This document shows, in pieces, positions 35,194 to 45,198 of a DNA stretch of 64,000 nucleotides (position 1 is its first letter; every line of letters starts with the position of its first letter). Where the stretch lies: the NCBI GenBank assembly GCA_017960805.1, contig JAGCYM010000009.1:1-64000 (forward strand), read 5' to 3'. Origin of the DNA: Ruminococcus sp. (lineage in GTDB: Bacteria > Bacillota > Clostridia > Oscillospirales > Ruminococcaceae). Position numbers and translations under genes: made by a program. Below the pieces are notes generated by a model. That model saw nothing but the letters and a program-made list of their open reading frames with translations. It made no database searches and had not been told where the DNA came from.

Positions 35194-36521
35194 TCTGAAA
35201 TCACCTCTCCGATAAGATCGTAATCAAGTGTATCATTAATGCGAATCTTTACGAATTCGCCGATTGCAAGTGGTTTATCTGATGTGAAGAATACCTTGCC
35301 ATCGATATCAGGAGCGTCATTTGCAGTTCTTCCGAACCAGCATTCTCCGAACCGGTCAAAGCCTTCCACAACAGCCTCAAGTTCACAGTCAAGCATTTTT
35401 TCATTGTTTTCGCAGCTTATGAGCATCTGCTGTTCCATGATTATATCGGCACGGTGTGCTGCGACCTCAGGCTCGATCTGGTCAGGGAAATCATATGACT
35501 TTGTTCCTTCCTCACGTGAGTAAGCGAAGCATCCGAGTCTGTCAAAGCGGACGCGATTTACAAACTCAGCAAGATTGTTGAACTGTTCTTCCGTTTCGCC
35601 AGGAAAGCCTGTAATAAGTGTGGTGCGGAGAATTACACCCGGGATGCGTTCACGTATATGTTTGAACAGAGCTTCCAGCTGCTGTTCGTCTCCCCATCTG
35701 TTCATGCGGCTTAAAATGTCGCTGTCACAGTGCTGGATCGGTATCTCAAGATACTTGACCAGTTTGGGCTCATTTGCAATTGTATCAAGAAGTTCGTCTG
35801 TGATTCTCTCTGGATAGCAGTAAAGAGTACGTATCCATTTAAGTCCGTTTATTTCACAGAGTCTGTGAAGAAGTTCAGGAAGTCTGGATTCGCCATACAG
35901 ATCCTCGCCGTATCGTGATGTGTCCTGAGCTATGACTATGAGCTCGGTAACGCCGTTGTCAGCCAGATGCTTTGCCTCTGCGAGCACATCTTCCATGGGC
36001 ACGCTTCTGAATTTGCCGCGTATCTGTGGTATTGCACAGTATGTACAGCAGTTAGAGCATCCCTCTGCAACTTTAAGATATGAGAAGAATGGCAGTGTGG
36101 AGATGATCCTGTCACCAGTAAGTTCAGCATCAAGTTTTGGTGAGAATCGAAGTACGCGTTCATCTTTCATAACGCTTTCAAGAACATCGACGATGTCTTT
36201 TGTGTCTCCTATTCCGATAACAGCATCTGCTTCCGGGAACTGCTCGGCAGCTTCTTCCTTGTATCGTTCAACAAGGCAGCCTGTAATGATTATCTTCTTG
36301 AGAGTACCTTCCTTCTTGAGCTGTACCAGTTCGAGAATAGTTTCGATAGCTTCTTCCTTAGCAGGCTGTATAAAGCCGCAGGTATTTACTACCGCAACGT
36401 CCGCAAGTCCCGGTTCTGTTACAAGTTCATAGCCGTTCTTGCGGAGTTTGTATAACATTCTCTCTGAGTCCACGAGATTCTTCGAGCAACCGAGAGAAAC
36501 CATTCCAACTTTAATTGGCAT
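35190..36521 (-). CDS. rimO: Ribosomal protein S12 methylthiotransferase
   Basis: The 443-residue radical-SAM enzyme thiomethylates Asp88 of ribosomal protein S12. The start is ATG 36521 (MPIKVGMVSLGCSKN) behind GGAGG; an in-frame codon at 36572 is inside recX. The N-terminal UPF0004 domain has Cys at about 12, 48 and 82. The radical-SAM motif CSNCCTYCAIP is at about 154-164, and a C-terminal TRAM domain follows. It starts one base after the recX stop. MiaB is the nearest relative but has a different SAM-loop context; SLGCSKNLVDSE points to RimO. Confidence 0.95.
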   Translation of the reverse strand: MPIKVGMVSLGCSKNLVDSERMLYKLRKNGYELVTEPGLADVAVVNTCGFIQPAKEEAIETILELVQLKKEGTLKKIIITGCLVERYKEEAAEQFPEADAVIGIGDTKDIVDVLESVMKDERVLRFSPKLDAELTGDRIISTLPFFSYLKVAEGCSNCCTYCAIPQIRGKFRSVPMEDVLAEAKHLADNGVTELIVIAQDTSRYGEDLYGESRLPELLHRLCEINGLKWIRTLYCYPERITDELLDTIANEPKLVKYLEIPIQHCDSDILSRMNRWGDEQQLEALFKHIRERIPGVILRTTLITGFPGETEEQFNNLAEFVNRVRFDRLGCFAYSREEGTKSYDFPDQIEPEVAAHRADIIMEQQMLISCENNEKMLDCELEAVVEGFDRFGECWFGRTANDAPDIDGKVFFTSDKPLAIGEFVKIRINDTLDYDLIGEVISE

Positions 36522-36522
36522 T

Positions 36523-37158
36523 TTACTCCTCCGTCTGTTCTGCGTTCTCAAAGTATTCACGTACGGCAGCATTTATCTCATCGAAGCTGTATCCATAACG
36601 CACGAGAGCGCTTTTGACCTTTTCTATGTTTTTTCTGTCACTGCTGTCTGTAAGAAGCCGATAGTGCTTTGTCCGCAGCAGCTGTGCGAGGTTTTCCCCG
36701 AACATTTCCCTGTACTGCTCAAGAGCTTTCAATGCGATATCTTCGCCGATGCCCTTTAGAAGCAGTTCTTTTTTTGCTCTGCGGAATCCGTACTTACGTG
36801 ACTCTACAAGTCTTCTGGCAAGTTTTTCCGCATAGCGCGCATCATCTATTATCCCAGCGCCTTCAAGTTTTCTGATTACTGCGCTGCATAGGTTTTCATT
36901 CTTGTAAGTACCGACGAGCTTGCTGTGCATGTCTCTTGCTGAATAATCACGGTAATCAAGGCAGTACAGAGCGTACTGATATGCTCTGCGGAAGTTTGAA
37001 TCATATATTATCTTCCGAAGTTCGGTTTTATCTAGCTGAATGCCTTTTTTTAGTCCATTGTCAGCAATGATGTCAATATGCAGGTAGAGCTTTCGCTCGC
37101 CGTCAAGCTCGACCTCGTATGTCGAGCCCTTATAGCGGCTTATTGAGGTAATTTCCAT
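36523..37158 (-). CDS. recX: RecX regulatory protein
   Basis: The 211-residue helical protein caps and disassembles RecA filaments. It shows three-helix repeats such as ALYCLDYRDYSARDMHSKL and LARRLVESRKYGFRRAKKELLLKG, the RecX signature. Its ATG shares one base with the recA stop (TAATG), so it is translationally coupled. The N-terminal 60 residues are a beta extension seen in Firmicute RecX proteins. Confidence 0.93.
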   Translation of the reverse strand: MEITSISRYKGSTYEVELDGERKLYLHIDIIADNGLKKGIQLDKTELRKIIYDSNFRRAYQYALYCLDYRDYSARDMHSKLVGTYKNENLCSAVIRKLEGAGIIDDARYAEKLARRLVESRKYGFRRAKKELLLKGIGEDIALKALEQYREMFGENLAQLLRTKHYRLLTDSSDRKNIEKVKSALVRYGYSFDEINAAVREYFENAEQTEE

Positions 37159-38333
37159 TATTCCTCAGCAGGAGTAAACTCCTCGAAGTCTTCATCAATG
37201 TTTGCCAGAATATCACTGTTGTCTTCAGCAGCAGTAGCATCTGAAGAAGATTCTGACTTGACAGCGGCCTTTTTCTCAGGTTTTGCTGCAGCAGCATTTA
37301 ACTCGTCCTTGCGGGCAAGTATTTTTTCTTCTATTTCCTTCATGAGTGAAGGATCGCTCAGAAGGATTTCTTTAACATTGTCCCTGCCCTGTCCGAGCTT
37401 CTGGTCGTTGTAACTGAACCATGAACCGCCCTTCTTTATTATATCAAGTTCTGTTGCAAGGTCAAGTACTTCACCAACGCGTGAAATACCAGTACCATAC
37501 ATCATATCGAACTCAGCTTCCTTGAAAGGAGGCGCAACCTTGTTCTTAACTACCTTACAGCGTGTTCTTGCACCGATTATCTGGCTGCCGTCCTTGAGAA
37601 CTTCTCCCTTTCTGACTTCGATACGTACTGAAGAATAGAACTTGAGCGCACGGCCACCGGGGGTAGTTTCAGGGTTACCATACATTACACCGATCTTTTC
37701 ACGGATCTGGTTGATGAATATTGCAACACAGTTGGATTTGGAGATCGCTGCTGTGAGTTTTCTCATGGCCTGGGACATAAGTCTTGCAAGCTGACCAACA
37801 TGGAGGTCTCCCATATCACCATCTATTTCAGCACGTGTTGTCATAGCAGCGATAGAGTCAAGAACGATTACATCAATAGCGCCTGAACGGATAAGGGCTT
37901 CAGCGATTTCAAGAGCCTGTTCACCGCTGTCCGGCTGTGATACGAGGAGATTGTCGATGTTTACGCCAAGAGCCTGTGCGTATACAGGATCAAGAGCGTG
38001 CTCAACGTCGATGAATGCAGCTTCACCGCCCATTTTCTGAGCTTGAGCTATAACAGAAAGTGCAACAGTAGTCTTACCCGAACTTTCAGGTCCGTAGATC
38101 TCAACGATACGTCCGCGCGGAACACCGCCGATACCAAGTGCCATATCGAGCATCATAGAGCCTGTCGGAATTGCAGCCACATTGAGAGTCTTGGTTTGAC
38201 CGAGACGCATTACAGCGCCGGCGCCATACTTTTTCTCAATTTGTTTGATAGCGCCGTCGAGGGCGGTTTTCTTGTCCTCTGTCGTTGAAACTTTAACGAC
38301 AGCAGCCTTCTTTGCGATTTCCTTCTTAGCCAT
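37158..38333 (-). CDS. recA: RecA recombinase
   Basis: The 391-residue ATPase forms filaments on single-stranded DNA for recombination and triggers the SOS response. I chose ATG 38333 (MAKKEIAKK) behind CGGAGG; the codon at 38387 lies in prmC. Walker [10 protein letters not shown] is at about 81-89, followed by [10 protein letters not shown] (Walker B), and loop L2 contains [20 protein letters not shown]. The tail (about 345-391) is Ala/Glu/Asp-rich and acidic. recA overlaps prmC by 8 nt and recX by 1. No promoter or LexA box of its own was seen, so control may come from far upstream. Confidence 0.97.
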   Translation of the reverse strand: MAKKEIAKKAAVVKVSTTEDKKTALDGAIKQIEKKYGAGAVMRLGQTKTLNVAAIPTGSMMLDMALGIGGVPRGRIVEIYGPESSGKTTVALSVIAQAQKMGGEAAFIDVEHALDPVYAQALGVNIDNLLVSQPDSGEQALEIAEALIRSGAIDVIVLDSIAAMTTRAEIDGDMGDLHVGQLARLMSQAMRKLTAAISKSNCVAIFINQIREKIGVMYGNPETTPGGRALKFYSSVRIEVRKGEVLKDGSQIIGARTRCKVVKNKVAPPFKEAEFDMMYGTGISRVGEVLDLATELDIIKKGGSWFSYNDQKLGQGRDNVKEILLSDPSLMKEIEEKILARKDELNAAAAKPEKKAAVKSESSSDATAAEDNSDILANIDEDFEEFTPAEE

Positions 38334-39189
38334 TGTTTTCCTCCGTTTTTTGTGCCATGGCCGTACGGATGATACCTCCGAGGTCACGGGTGAATTTTAT
38401 ATTTTCAAAGCCGTTACCGGCAAGGATTTTTCCAACTTCATCATGCTGGCCCATGCCGAATTCGTAGCACAGCCAGCCGCCGTTTCTGAGTGCTCCTTTC
38501 CAAAGTGGAGTGAGCGCACGGTAGAAATCAAGACCGTCTCCTCCTCCTGCGAGAGCCATTGAAGGCTCACGTCTGACTTCTTCCTGAAGCTCGTTCATTT
38601 CATCAGCTGTCAGATACGGGGGATTGCTGACTACAATATCAAGTCCGCTGAATCCGGATGCGGTCTTATCTGACAGAACATCTCCCTCGATTATATCCAC
38701 AGCGGCCTCATTGAGCGAAACATTCTGGCGAAGATACGGCAGTGCTTCCTGTGAAAGCTCTATGGCGAAAACTTCCGAAAGAGGGAGTTCCTTTTTCAGA
38801 GTAACCGCTATACATCCGCTTCCTGCACAGAGATCTGCGACCCTTGGAGATGTGATCTTGTTTTCGCGGCACAGTCTGATCACATTGTCTACAAGCGTTT
38901 CGGTGTCAGGACGTGGAATGAGTACTCCGGCTCCGACCTTGAATGGATATCCGTAGAATTCCCATTCTCCGAGGATGTACTGAAGAGGCTCGCCGTTCAG
39001 GCGGCGCTCCGTCATTGCGCGTATCTTTGCTTCCGTTTCAGGATTTACTGCTTCAAGTGGTCTGAAAAGCGGATTTTTGTCTCCTAAGCAGTCCTGGAAA
39101 ATGCACATTGCATCGAAACGCGCATCCGGGATCCTTGCAGCTTCAAGAACAGACTGACATTCTCTGAAAAGCGTGCCGATGTTTACCAT
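38326..39189 (-). CDS. prmC: Release-factor glutamine N5-methyltransferase
   Basis: The 287-residue SAM methyltransferase modifies the GGQ glutamine of RF1/RF2. The catalytic NPPY motif (VVSNPPYLT) is at about 187-195 and the SAM loop [13 protein letters not shown] near 119-131. An N-terminal helical domain (1-85) carries [12 protein letters not shown], typical of PrmC/HemK. It overlaps DUF1385 by 7 nt upstream and recA by 8 nt downstream. Confidence 0.94.
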   Translation of the reverse strand: MVNIGTLFRECQSVLEAARIPDARFDAMCIFQDCLGDKNPLFRPLEAVNPETEAKIRAMTERRLNGEPLQYILGEWEFYGYPFKVGAGVLIPRPDTETLVDNVIRLCRENKITSPRVADLCAGSGCIAVTLKKELPLSEVFAIELSQEALPYLRQNVSLNEAAVDIIEGDVLSDKTASGFSGLDIVVSNPPYLTADEMNELQEEVRREPSMALAGGGDGLDFYRALTPLWKGALRNGGWLCYEFGMGQHDEVGKILAGNGFENIKFTRDLGGIIRTAMAQKTEENNG

Positions 39190-40169
39190 TTGTCCTCCGT
39201 TTTATCCTCGGGGATACATGGTGTAAGAGCAGCGATAGCTATTTCTATCATGCTGTCATCAGGCTCGCGTGTTGTAATGCGCTGCATAGCAAGTCCCGGT
39301 GCAGAGAGTATACGTGTGAAGATATTGTCATGGTTTCCTGCAAGGCGTATGAATTCATATGAGATACCTACGACAAACGGAAGAGCACCAAAGCTTATGA
39401 GTGTTCTCTGCCACCACAGCAGTCCCTTAGGAACAAAGCACATAACAAAGATACCTACGAGAAGGACAATGAATATGAAACTTGTTCCGCAGCGCTTGTG
39501 GAAGCGGGTCTGCTTCCGGATGTTTTCGATTGTGAGTGGAAGTTCTGCCTCATGGCAGGCGATCGTCTTGTGCTCTGCGCCATGATACATGTACTGGCGC
39601 TTTATATCCTTCATAAGCCCTATGATTACCATATAGCTTATGAAAATGATGATTTTTACAATGCCTTCAAGTATTGACTGAAGAATATGATACTCTTCGA
39701 TACCAGGGATAAGACCAACGAGGAATTTCGGAAGAGCTACGAAGAGCACAACAGCGAGGACTACTCCAAGTATTCCTCCGATAGCCATTATTACATCTGT
39801 TATGCCGCCGGATTTTTCATCTTTTTTAGCGTATGGGATCTCTGTTTCCTGTGCTTTGTCCTCTGCTACGGCCTCATTTTTCTTGTCTTCCTCTTCGTCT
39901 ACCATCTGCTTTTCAGCGGATTTCATCGTGTACTTGTATCCCTTGATAAGAGAAGCAACGAAGTTGAAGCATCCTCTAACAAGAGGGACCTTTCTGTACC
40001 ATGGAGCAGATTTTCCATTGTTTTCTTCCCATGTTTCCAGATCAATCGTTCCGTCAGGAAGGCGGCATGCCATTGCGCCTTTTTGAGGCCCAAGCATCAT
40101 TATACCTTCAACAAGTGCCTGACCGCCGATCTTCGATTTGAATTTTTCCTGTGAGTTTTGTTTACCCAT
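39183..40169 (-). CDS. DUF1385 (YqhQ-like) membrane protein
   Basis: The 328-residue protein begins with IGGQALVEGIMMLGPQKGAMA (about 14-34), the DUF1385 signature, and has MYHGAEHKTIACHE near 204-217 and four or five membrane helices. In Firmicutes this gene is often next to prmC, and it is of unknown biochemical role. A charged insertion of about 35 residues (EEEDKKNEAVAEDK...) lies between the first domain and the first helix. It continues the same operon. Confidence 0.85.
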   Translation of the reverse strand: MGKQNSQEKFKSKIGGQALVEGIMMLGPQKGAMACRLPDGTIDLETWEENNGKSAPWYRKVPLVRGCFNFVASLIKGYKYTMKSAEKQMVDEEEDKKNEAVAEDKAQETEIPYAKKDEKSGGITDVIMAIGGILGVVLAVVLFVALPKFLVGLIPGIEEYHILQSILEGIVKIIIFISYMVIIGLMKDIKRQYMYHGAEHKTIACHEAELPLTIENIRKQTRFHKRCGTSFIFIVLLVGIFVMCFVPKGLLWWQRTLISFGALPFVVGISYEFIRLAGNHDNIFTRILSAPGLAMQRITTREPDDSMIEIAIAALTPCIPEDKTEDKW

Positions 40170-40208
40170 AATGTATCCCGGGAATATTGTTCCCGATGCT
40201 CCTGTAAT

Positions 40209-41618
40209 TTAGTTATTGTTTGTGTTAGCAGGAAGGGTGATGGTAACAGTGGTACCCTTTCCTTCTCCTTCACTGGCAATGTCCATAGTGCCGCCGTGCA
40301 TTGCGATTATTTCATCCGCAACAGCAAGACCGATACCTGAACCGCGGCGTGTGTGGTTTGCCTTGTAGAATTTTGTCTTGACCTTTGCAAGATCGGATTC
40401 CTTGATACCACATCCGGTATCTGCGACGGATACTATGACCTTGCCGTCCTTTTCGCATGCTTTTATTGTGATCGTATCCCCTGGTGAGGAATACTTTATA
40501 GCGTTGTCTATTATATTGATGAATACCTGTCGAATGCGGTTCTTGTCACCGTATACGAACGGGAGCATTTCCGGTTCGTTGTAGATTATCTCCATCTGCT
40601 CACGGCGTGCCTTGTCGCTGTAGATGAGGACAGCATCACCGAGCTCGGCGAGGATGTCCATATTAGCGTTCATGAGCGTGAAGTGACCATTCTGCATTCT
40701 TGAGAAGTCAAGAAGCTCCTCAACCATCTGTGACAGACGTTCTGTTTCAGTTACTATAACGCCGACGCCTTTCTTCATGGTATCAGGATTTTCTCCTCCG
40801 TCAACCATGAGCGTTTCCGCCCAGCCTTTTATAGCGGTCAGAGGCGTTCTGAGTTCGTGTGAAACAGAGGATATGAACTCATTCTTCATCGCTTCCGCTT
40901 GCGACAGTTCATCAGCCATGTGGTTTATGGATGTACACAGTTCTCCGATCTCGTCATCGCTGTTGTTTGCGATTCGCACAGAAAAGTCACCTTTCGCGAA
41001 TTTACTGGTGATGCCGCTTATCTGACGTATCGGTCTGACGATCGAGCCCGCGAAGTACAGACCTGTTACGACAATGATGAGGATTATGACTGTGCAGATG
41101 ATTGTTACCAGCAGGATATATCCCCTGATTGTGTTGTCTATCTCGGTCAGCGATGTGACCATTCGTACAGCGCTGTATTCACTGTTGAAGGAAGAAATGG
41201 GAGCAGATACTGCGAGTATTTTCTCGCCGCCCGCGAGTCTTCCTGTATAGCTTCCCTCACCTGTCTCCATGGCTTCCTCATAGTCGGGCATTACCGTGTC
41301 TGCATCAGGCGAGAATCCTGATGAAGTGAGAACGACTCTGCCGTTTGCGTTTACGGCCATGAGTTCTATCTTGTCCTTCTCATTGAAGGTCTCAAGCATG
41401 TTACGCATTTCTGCTGAGAAGTTAGCGGAACTGTCCTGAGAGTGAATACTCAGAACACTGGTAACAGCATTGAGTTTTGAGACAAGGTACTGCTTTGCTG
41501 AGTTGTAGAAATAACTCTGTATAGCATAGATAACGACCATTTCTATTACCAGCAGCGCGAGTACTATAACGCCAAGGTTATTGAATATCCAGCGCTTTGT
41601 AATGCTCTTTTTAGCCAT
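40209..41618 (-). CDS. Sensor histidine kinase
   Basis: The 469-residue membrane kinase has helix 1 (about 14-33), an external sensing domain (about 34-165), helix 2 (about 166-188), HAMP (about 189-242) and the H-box SVSHELRTPLTAIKGW near 250 with the phosphorylated His. The ATP-binding domain has N box NAIKYS, DTGCGIKESDL and GSGIGLAV. It overlaps the response regulator gene by 1 nt. The external domain is a mixed alpha/beta fold of unknown ligand, similar to PhoR/WalK-type kinases. Confidence 0.93.
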   Translation of the reverse strand: MAKKSITKRWIFNNLGVIVLALLVIEMVVIYAIQSYFYNSAKQYLVSKLNAVTSVLSIHSQDSSANFSAEMRNMLETFNEKDKIELMAVNANGRVVLTSSGFSPDADTVMPDYEEAMETGEGSYTGRLAGGEKILAVSAPISSFNSEYSAVRMVTSLTEIDNTIRGYILLVTIICTVIILIIVVTGLYFAGSIVRPIRQISGITSKFAKGDFSVRIANNSDDEIGELCTSINHMADELSQAEAMKNEFISSVSHELRTPLTAIKGWAETLMVDGGENPDTMKKGVGVIVTETERLSQMVEELLDFSRMQNGHFTLMNANMDILAELGDAVLIYSDKARREQMEIIYNEPEMLPFVYGDKNRIRQVFINIIDNAIKYSSPGDTITIKACEKDGKVIVSVADTGCGIKESDLAKVKTKFYKANHTRRGSGIGLAVADEIIAMHGGTMDIASEGEGKGTTVTITLPANTNNN

Positions 41619-42319
41619 TACTGTGAATCATTCCATTTGTATCCGTAGCCCCATATAGTGATTATGTATTTAGGACTTGAAGGTTCTTCCTCTATCTTCA
41701 TGCGGATACGTCTGATATTTACGTCAACTATCTTATCGTCGCCGTAGTAGCTTTCTCCCCAAATGTGGTTAAGAATGCTTGCACGGTCGAGTGCGGTGTT
41801 CTTGTTGTTCATGAAGAACTCAAGTATCTGATATTCTACCTGTGTGAGTTCAATAGGAGTTCCGTCTTTTGTAACAGTACGGCTCTTGAGATTAAGAACA
41901 AATGGACCGGATTCGATAACTGACTGTTTCTCGTTTTTTATGAAGCTCATGCAGACACGGCGGTAGATAGCGTCTACACGCGCTGTGAGTTCAGAAGGAG
42001 AGAAAGGCTTTGTGATGTAGTCGTCAGCACCAATCATAAGACCGCTGACCTTATCCATCTCCTGCGTTCTTGCTGTCAGCATGATGATACCGATAGTCGA
42101 ACTCTTCTCACGTATCTTCTTACATACAGTGAAGCCGTCGATACCTGGCATCATAATGTCAAGCAGAACGATGTCGAAGTTGCCGTGTTCAGCCTCAAAT
42201 GTCTTGAGAGCAGCCTCGCCGCAGTTGACATCAACAACGTCGTATCCGGCGCGTTTGAGGTTGATCACGACGAATTCACGTATTGTATCTTCGTCTTCAC
42301 AGATTAGTATTCGTTTCAT
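41618..42319 (-). CDS. OmpR-family response regulator
   Basis: The 233-residue protein has a receiver domain (ICEDEDTIREF acidic pocket, DIVLLDIMMPG with the phospho-acceptor Asp near 56, and Lys near 105 in DYITKPFSP) and a winged-helix DNA-binding domain (about 135-233, LTQVEYQILEFFMNN and VDVNIRRIRMKIE). It pairs with the kinase that follows. Its direct-repeat targets would look like the phased TTTAAG repeats near 21 kb, but no link is shown. Confidence 0.93.
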   Translation of the reverse strand: MKRILICEDEDTIREFVVINLKRAGYDVVDVNCGEAALKTFEAEHGNFDIVLLDIMMPGIDGFTVCKKIREKSSTIGIIMLTARTQEMDKVSGLMIGADDYITKPFSPSELTARVDAIYRRVCMSFIKNEKQSVIESGPFVLNLKSRTVTKDGTPIELTQVEYQILEFFMNNKNTALDRASILNHIWGESYYGDDKIVDVNIRRIRMKIEEEPSSPKYIITIWGYGYKWNDSQ

Positions 42320-42351
42320 ATATTTCCACTCCTTTTATCGTAGAGTATGAT

Positions 42352-43683
42352 TTATTCCATGTAGTTGAATCCTATTGCTACGTCACCTGATGTCAAAGAT
42401 AAATTGTCTTTATTGTCGCTTGACTGAGGAATCAGCGCAAGGTATGCTGAATCACCCTTTGTGTGCAGAAGCATGTATCCGGCGGAAATTCGGTCTTCAC
42501 GTGAAACCGGATCCTGAGCGTAGTATATTCGCAGAAGTTCACGACTGGCCGTATTATCTGAATACGCACAGAATACCATTTCATCATTTATAGGATCACG
42601 CTTCAAAGTCACCTTATCGTGCCATTTTTCAGGAAATACAAAAACATATCCCTCGCCTATGCTGTAATATGATGAATACTTGCGGGCAAGATTGCCGCTT
42701 GAAGTAATGCTCATCCAGTTGGTAAGCTTAATCTGATCAACTTCGGATGTATCCTCATACCCTGGAGAGATGACCTGAACCGGGATCTCAAGCACTCCAT
42801 CCCTGTCTATATCAAAAGAACTGCATCCGGATGGACGTATTGTAGAGTATGAGATTTCGGAAGCACCAAACACCTTTTTTATACCGGATTCGTCCATGCT
42901 TATGACATCAGTCTGGATGGATCCCGAGCCGGAAACAGCATCGATGTACAGACCGGTTTTACCGTCAGGCAGTTTGCCATAGCTGAGGTTATCAAATTCA
43001 GTGAAGGAACCGCTCAGTTCACAGAGGTACTGATGATACTTTCCTGCTTCATCCAGTTTATATACTTCTACAGTTGCTTTAGTATTATTTACAGAACCAG
43101 AAAGAACAAGGAAGTCGTTCGTGCCGTCACCATCAAGATCGGTGATATCCATGAATGAGTATGATTCTGAGAATGTCGGAACGATTTTCTCATCTTCCAT
43201 GTCATAGCTGTAGATCGTAACATTCTTTTCTGAACGATTTATAAGGCTGCTTCCGATGATTAGGTTTATCTGATCGTTGGTTCCGAGCTTTGAGATCATT
43301 ACCTTTTCGATCTCAGTTCCGGCAGCTGCGGTATCGCATACTGATCTCCACTTTCCATCATCCTGATCAAGAACATTGATACGAAGAGTGTGTTCATCAA
43401 AGCCAAGGCCATTTCTTTCGTAGAAGACGACAGCCTCATTGGTACCGTCACTGTCGATGTCCTCTATGATGAACGCTGAGAGGTATTTTCCTGAACGAGG
43501 ATACTTAAGTCGTATTCCGGATCCTGTCCCTTCAGTGAGGGCGTTATATATCTGTTCCTGTTCGCGGCTTTGCTTAGGCGGCGCGAGCAGATTGTCAATA
43601 CTGGCGCCGAAAGTACAGCCGGTGAGCAGGGATGAAGAAATGAATACTGCCGCAGCAGCTGATATGAAACGTATGGTTTTCAC
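42352..43683 (-). CDS. Lipoprotein with VCBS/FG-GAP-like calcium-binding repeats
   Basis: The 443-residue protein starts MKTIRFISAAAAVFISSSLLTGC, a clear lipoprotein signal with Cys23 in LLTGC. The exported part contains repeated D-x-D-x-D-G-x-x-E/D loops (IEDIDSDGTNEAVV, ITDLDGDGTNDFLV, SFDIDRDGVLEIPV), as in FG-GAP/VCBS beta-propellers. Its place directly behind citrate synthase and before a two-component pair suggests an envelope sensor accessory, but this is inference. No enzyme motif was seen. Confidence 0.8.
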   Translation of the reverse strand: MKTIRFISAAAAVFISSSLLTGCTFGASIDNLLAPPKQSREQEQIYNALTEGTGSGIRLKYPRSGKYLSAFIIEDIDSDGTNEAVVFYERNGLGFDEHTLRINVLDQDDGKWRSVCDTAAAGTEIEKVMISKLGTNDQINLIIGSSLINRSEKNVTIYSYDMEDEKIVPTFSESYSFMDITDLDGDGTNDFLVLSGSVNNTKATVEVYKLDEAGKYHQYLCELSGSFTEFDNLSYGKLPDGKTGLYIDAVSGSGSIQTDVISMDESGIKKVFGASEISYSTIRPSGCSSFDIDRDGVLEIPVQVISPGYEDTSEVDQIKLTNWMSITSSGNLARKYSSYYSIGEGYVFVFPEKWHDKVTLKRDPINDEMVFCAYSDNTASRELLRIYYAQDPVSREDRISAGYMLLHTKGDSAYLALIPQSSDNKDNLSLTSGDVAIGFNYME

Positions 43684-43686
43684 GGT

Positions 43687-45045
43687 TTATTCGCGCTCTT
43701 CGAGCTTTATGTACTCGCGTTCCTTGGCGATAGCCTTGTATGCGGGACGGATTATTCTGTTGCCTGTGAGCATTTCCTCCATTCGGTGAGCTGCCCATCC
43801 AGCCATTCTGGCAACAGCGAAAAGCGGCGTGAAGAGTTCATCCGGTATACCGAGCATACGGTAAACAAGTCCGGAATACATATCCACATTTGCGCACATT
43901 GTCTTTGTTGAACCTTTTACCTCAAGGAATATTTCAGGCGTGAGTCTCTCGATAGTTTCAAGAAGTTTGAATTCTGCTTCTATCTCCTTGCCCTTAGCAA
44001 GTTCAAAAGCTTTCTTCTTGAGGATAACAGCACGCGGATCGGAAATAGTATATACTGCATGGCCCATACCATAGATGAGACCGGAGCCATCATTTGTTTC
44101 CTTACGCAGGGTACGACGCATATAGTCTGCAACTTCTCCTTCGTTGTCCCAGTGCTTTATATTATCCTTGAAGTTGTCAAGCATGTGGATTACCTGGAGG
44201 TTTGCACCGCCGTGACGTGGTCCCTTCAGTGAGCAGATTGCAGATGAGTAAGCCGAATACGGATCTGTTCCTGAGGATGTAAGAACGCGGCATGTGAATG
44301 TTGAATTGTTTCCGCCGCCGTGTTCAGCCTGAAGCATAAGGAGCGTATCAAGCATCTGAGCTTCCTGTTTTGTATATTGTCTGTCAGGACGTAGGAGCGA
44401 GAGAATACACTGCGCTGTGTTTTCCTCATAGTTTATAGGGTGCATTATCATGCTTGCGTTGTCAAATACGCGGCGCTTAACCTGATAAGCGTTTGCCATG
44501 ATAACAGGGAGTTTTGAGATAAGGCTTACGGCTGTTCTCATTTCGCTCTCGATACCCTTGTTCTCACATTCATCATCATATGAGTAAAGGGCCAGAACGG
44601 AACGTGCAAGCTTATTCATGATATTCTTAGAAGGAGCCTTCAGTATCATATCCTCAACAAAACCTGTAGGAAGGTCACGCTTGAGTGACAGATATGTGCT
44701 GAAATTCTGAAGCTCTTTTGGATTGGGCAGATGGCCGAAAAGCAGGAGGAAGGTCGTTTCCTCGAAGCCGAAACGGTCCTCAGCCTCAACATTGCCAACG
44801 AGATCGTTTATATTATATCCTCTGTATATGAGCTGACCCGGAATAGGTTCAACTTCACCTTCATTTATCAGATATCCGTGAACATTGCAGATCTTGGTTA
44901 TTCCTGCAACGACTCCTGTACCATCATTTTTGCGCAGACCGCGTCTTACATGGTATTTTTCATATAGATTCGGGTCTATAACGGAATTTTCCTTTAACTC
45001 CTTGCATAAACCTGTAATATTGGCGCCTGATATGAACGACGGCAT
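43687..45045 (-). CDS. gltA: Citrate synthase
   Basis: The 452-residue enzyme condenses oxaloacetate and acetyl-CoA to citrate. Active-site blocks are EHGGGNNSTF (His), GMGHAVY (His) and NVDMYSGLVY (Asp). Length and the N-terminal extension fit the Gram-positive/anaerobe type. The start ATG 45045 is preceded by AGGAG. In a ruminal anaerobe it likely feeds glutamate synthesis through a partial cycle. It heads a run of same-strand genes reaching to 34.2 kb. Confidence 0.94.
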   Translation of the reverse strand: MPSFISGANITGLCKELKENSVIDPNLYEKYHVRRGLRKNDGTGVVAGITKICNVHGYLINEGEVEPIPGQLIYRGYNINDLVGNVEAEDRFGFEETTFLLLFGHLPNPKELQNFSTYLSLKRDLPTGFVEDMILKAPSKNIMNKLARSVLALYSYDDECENKGIESEMRTAVSLISKLPVIMANAYQVKRRVFDNASMIMHPINYEENTAQCILSLLRPDRQYTKQEAQMLDTLLMLQAEHGGGNNSTFTCRVLTSSGTDPYSAYSSAICSLKGPRHGGANLQVIHMLDNFKDNIKHWDNEGEVADYMRRTLRKETNDGSGLIYGMGHAVYTISDPRAVILKKKAFELAKGKEIEAEFKLLETIERLTPEIFLEVKGSTKTMCANVDMYSGLVYRMLGIPDELFTPLFAVARMAGWAAHRMEEMLTGNRIIRPAYKAIAKEREYIKLEERE

Positions 45046-45076
45046 AAGATCACTCTCCTAAATATATTCACATTTA

Positions 45077-45105
45077 ATTATACAACATTTGAAGTGCAAT
45101 GTCAA
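45077..45105 (-). promoter_or_regulatory. Consensus promoter of the gltA operon
   Basis: Minus strand TTGACA (45105-45100), 17 bp, TATAAT (45082-45077): perfect consensus, about 32 nt ahead of gltA. No clear terminator interrupts the following eleven genes. Confidence 0.9.
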
Positions 45106-45198
45106 ATGATTTTTAAGCCGCAGGAGTTGAATTTTAGCCTTTCCAGGCAGTTTGTGACGACATCTGTCACCATGATTTCCAGCAGAGGAGTTATTATT

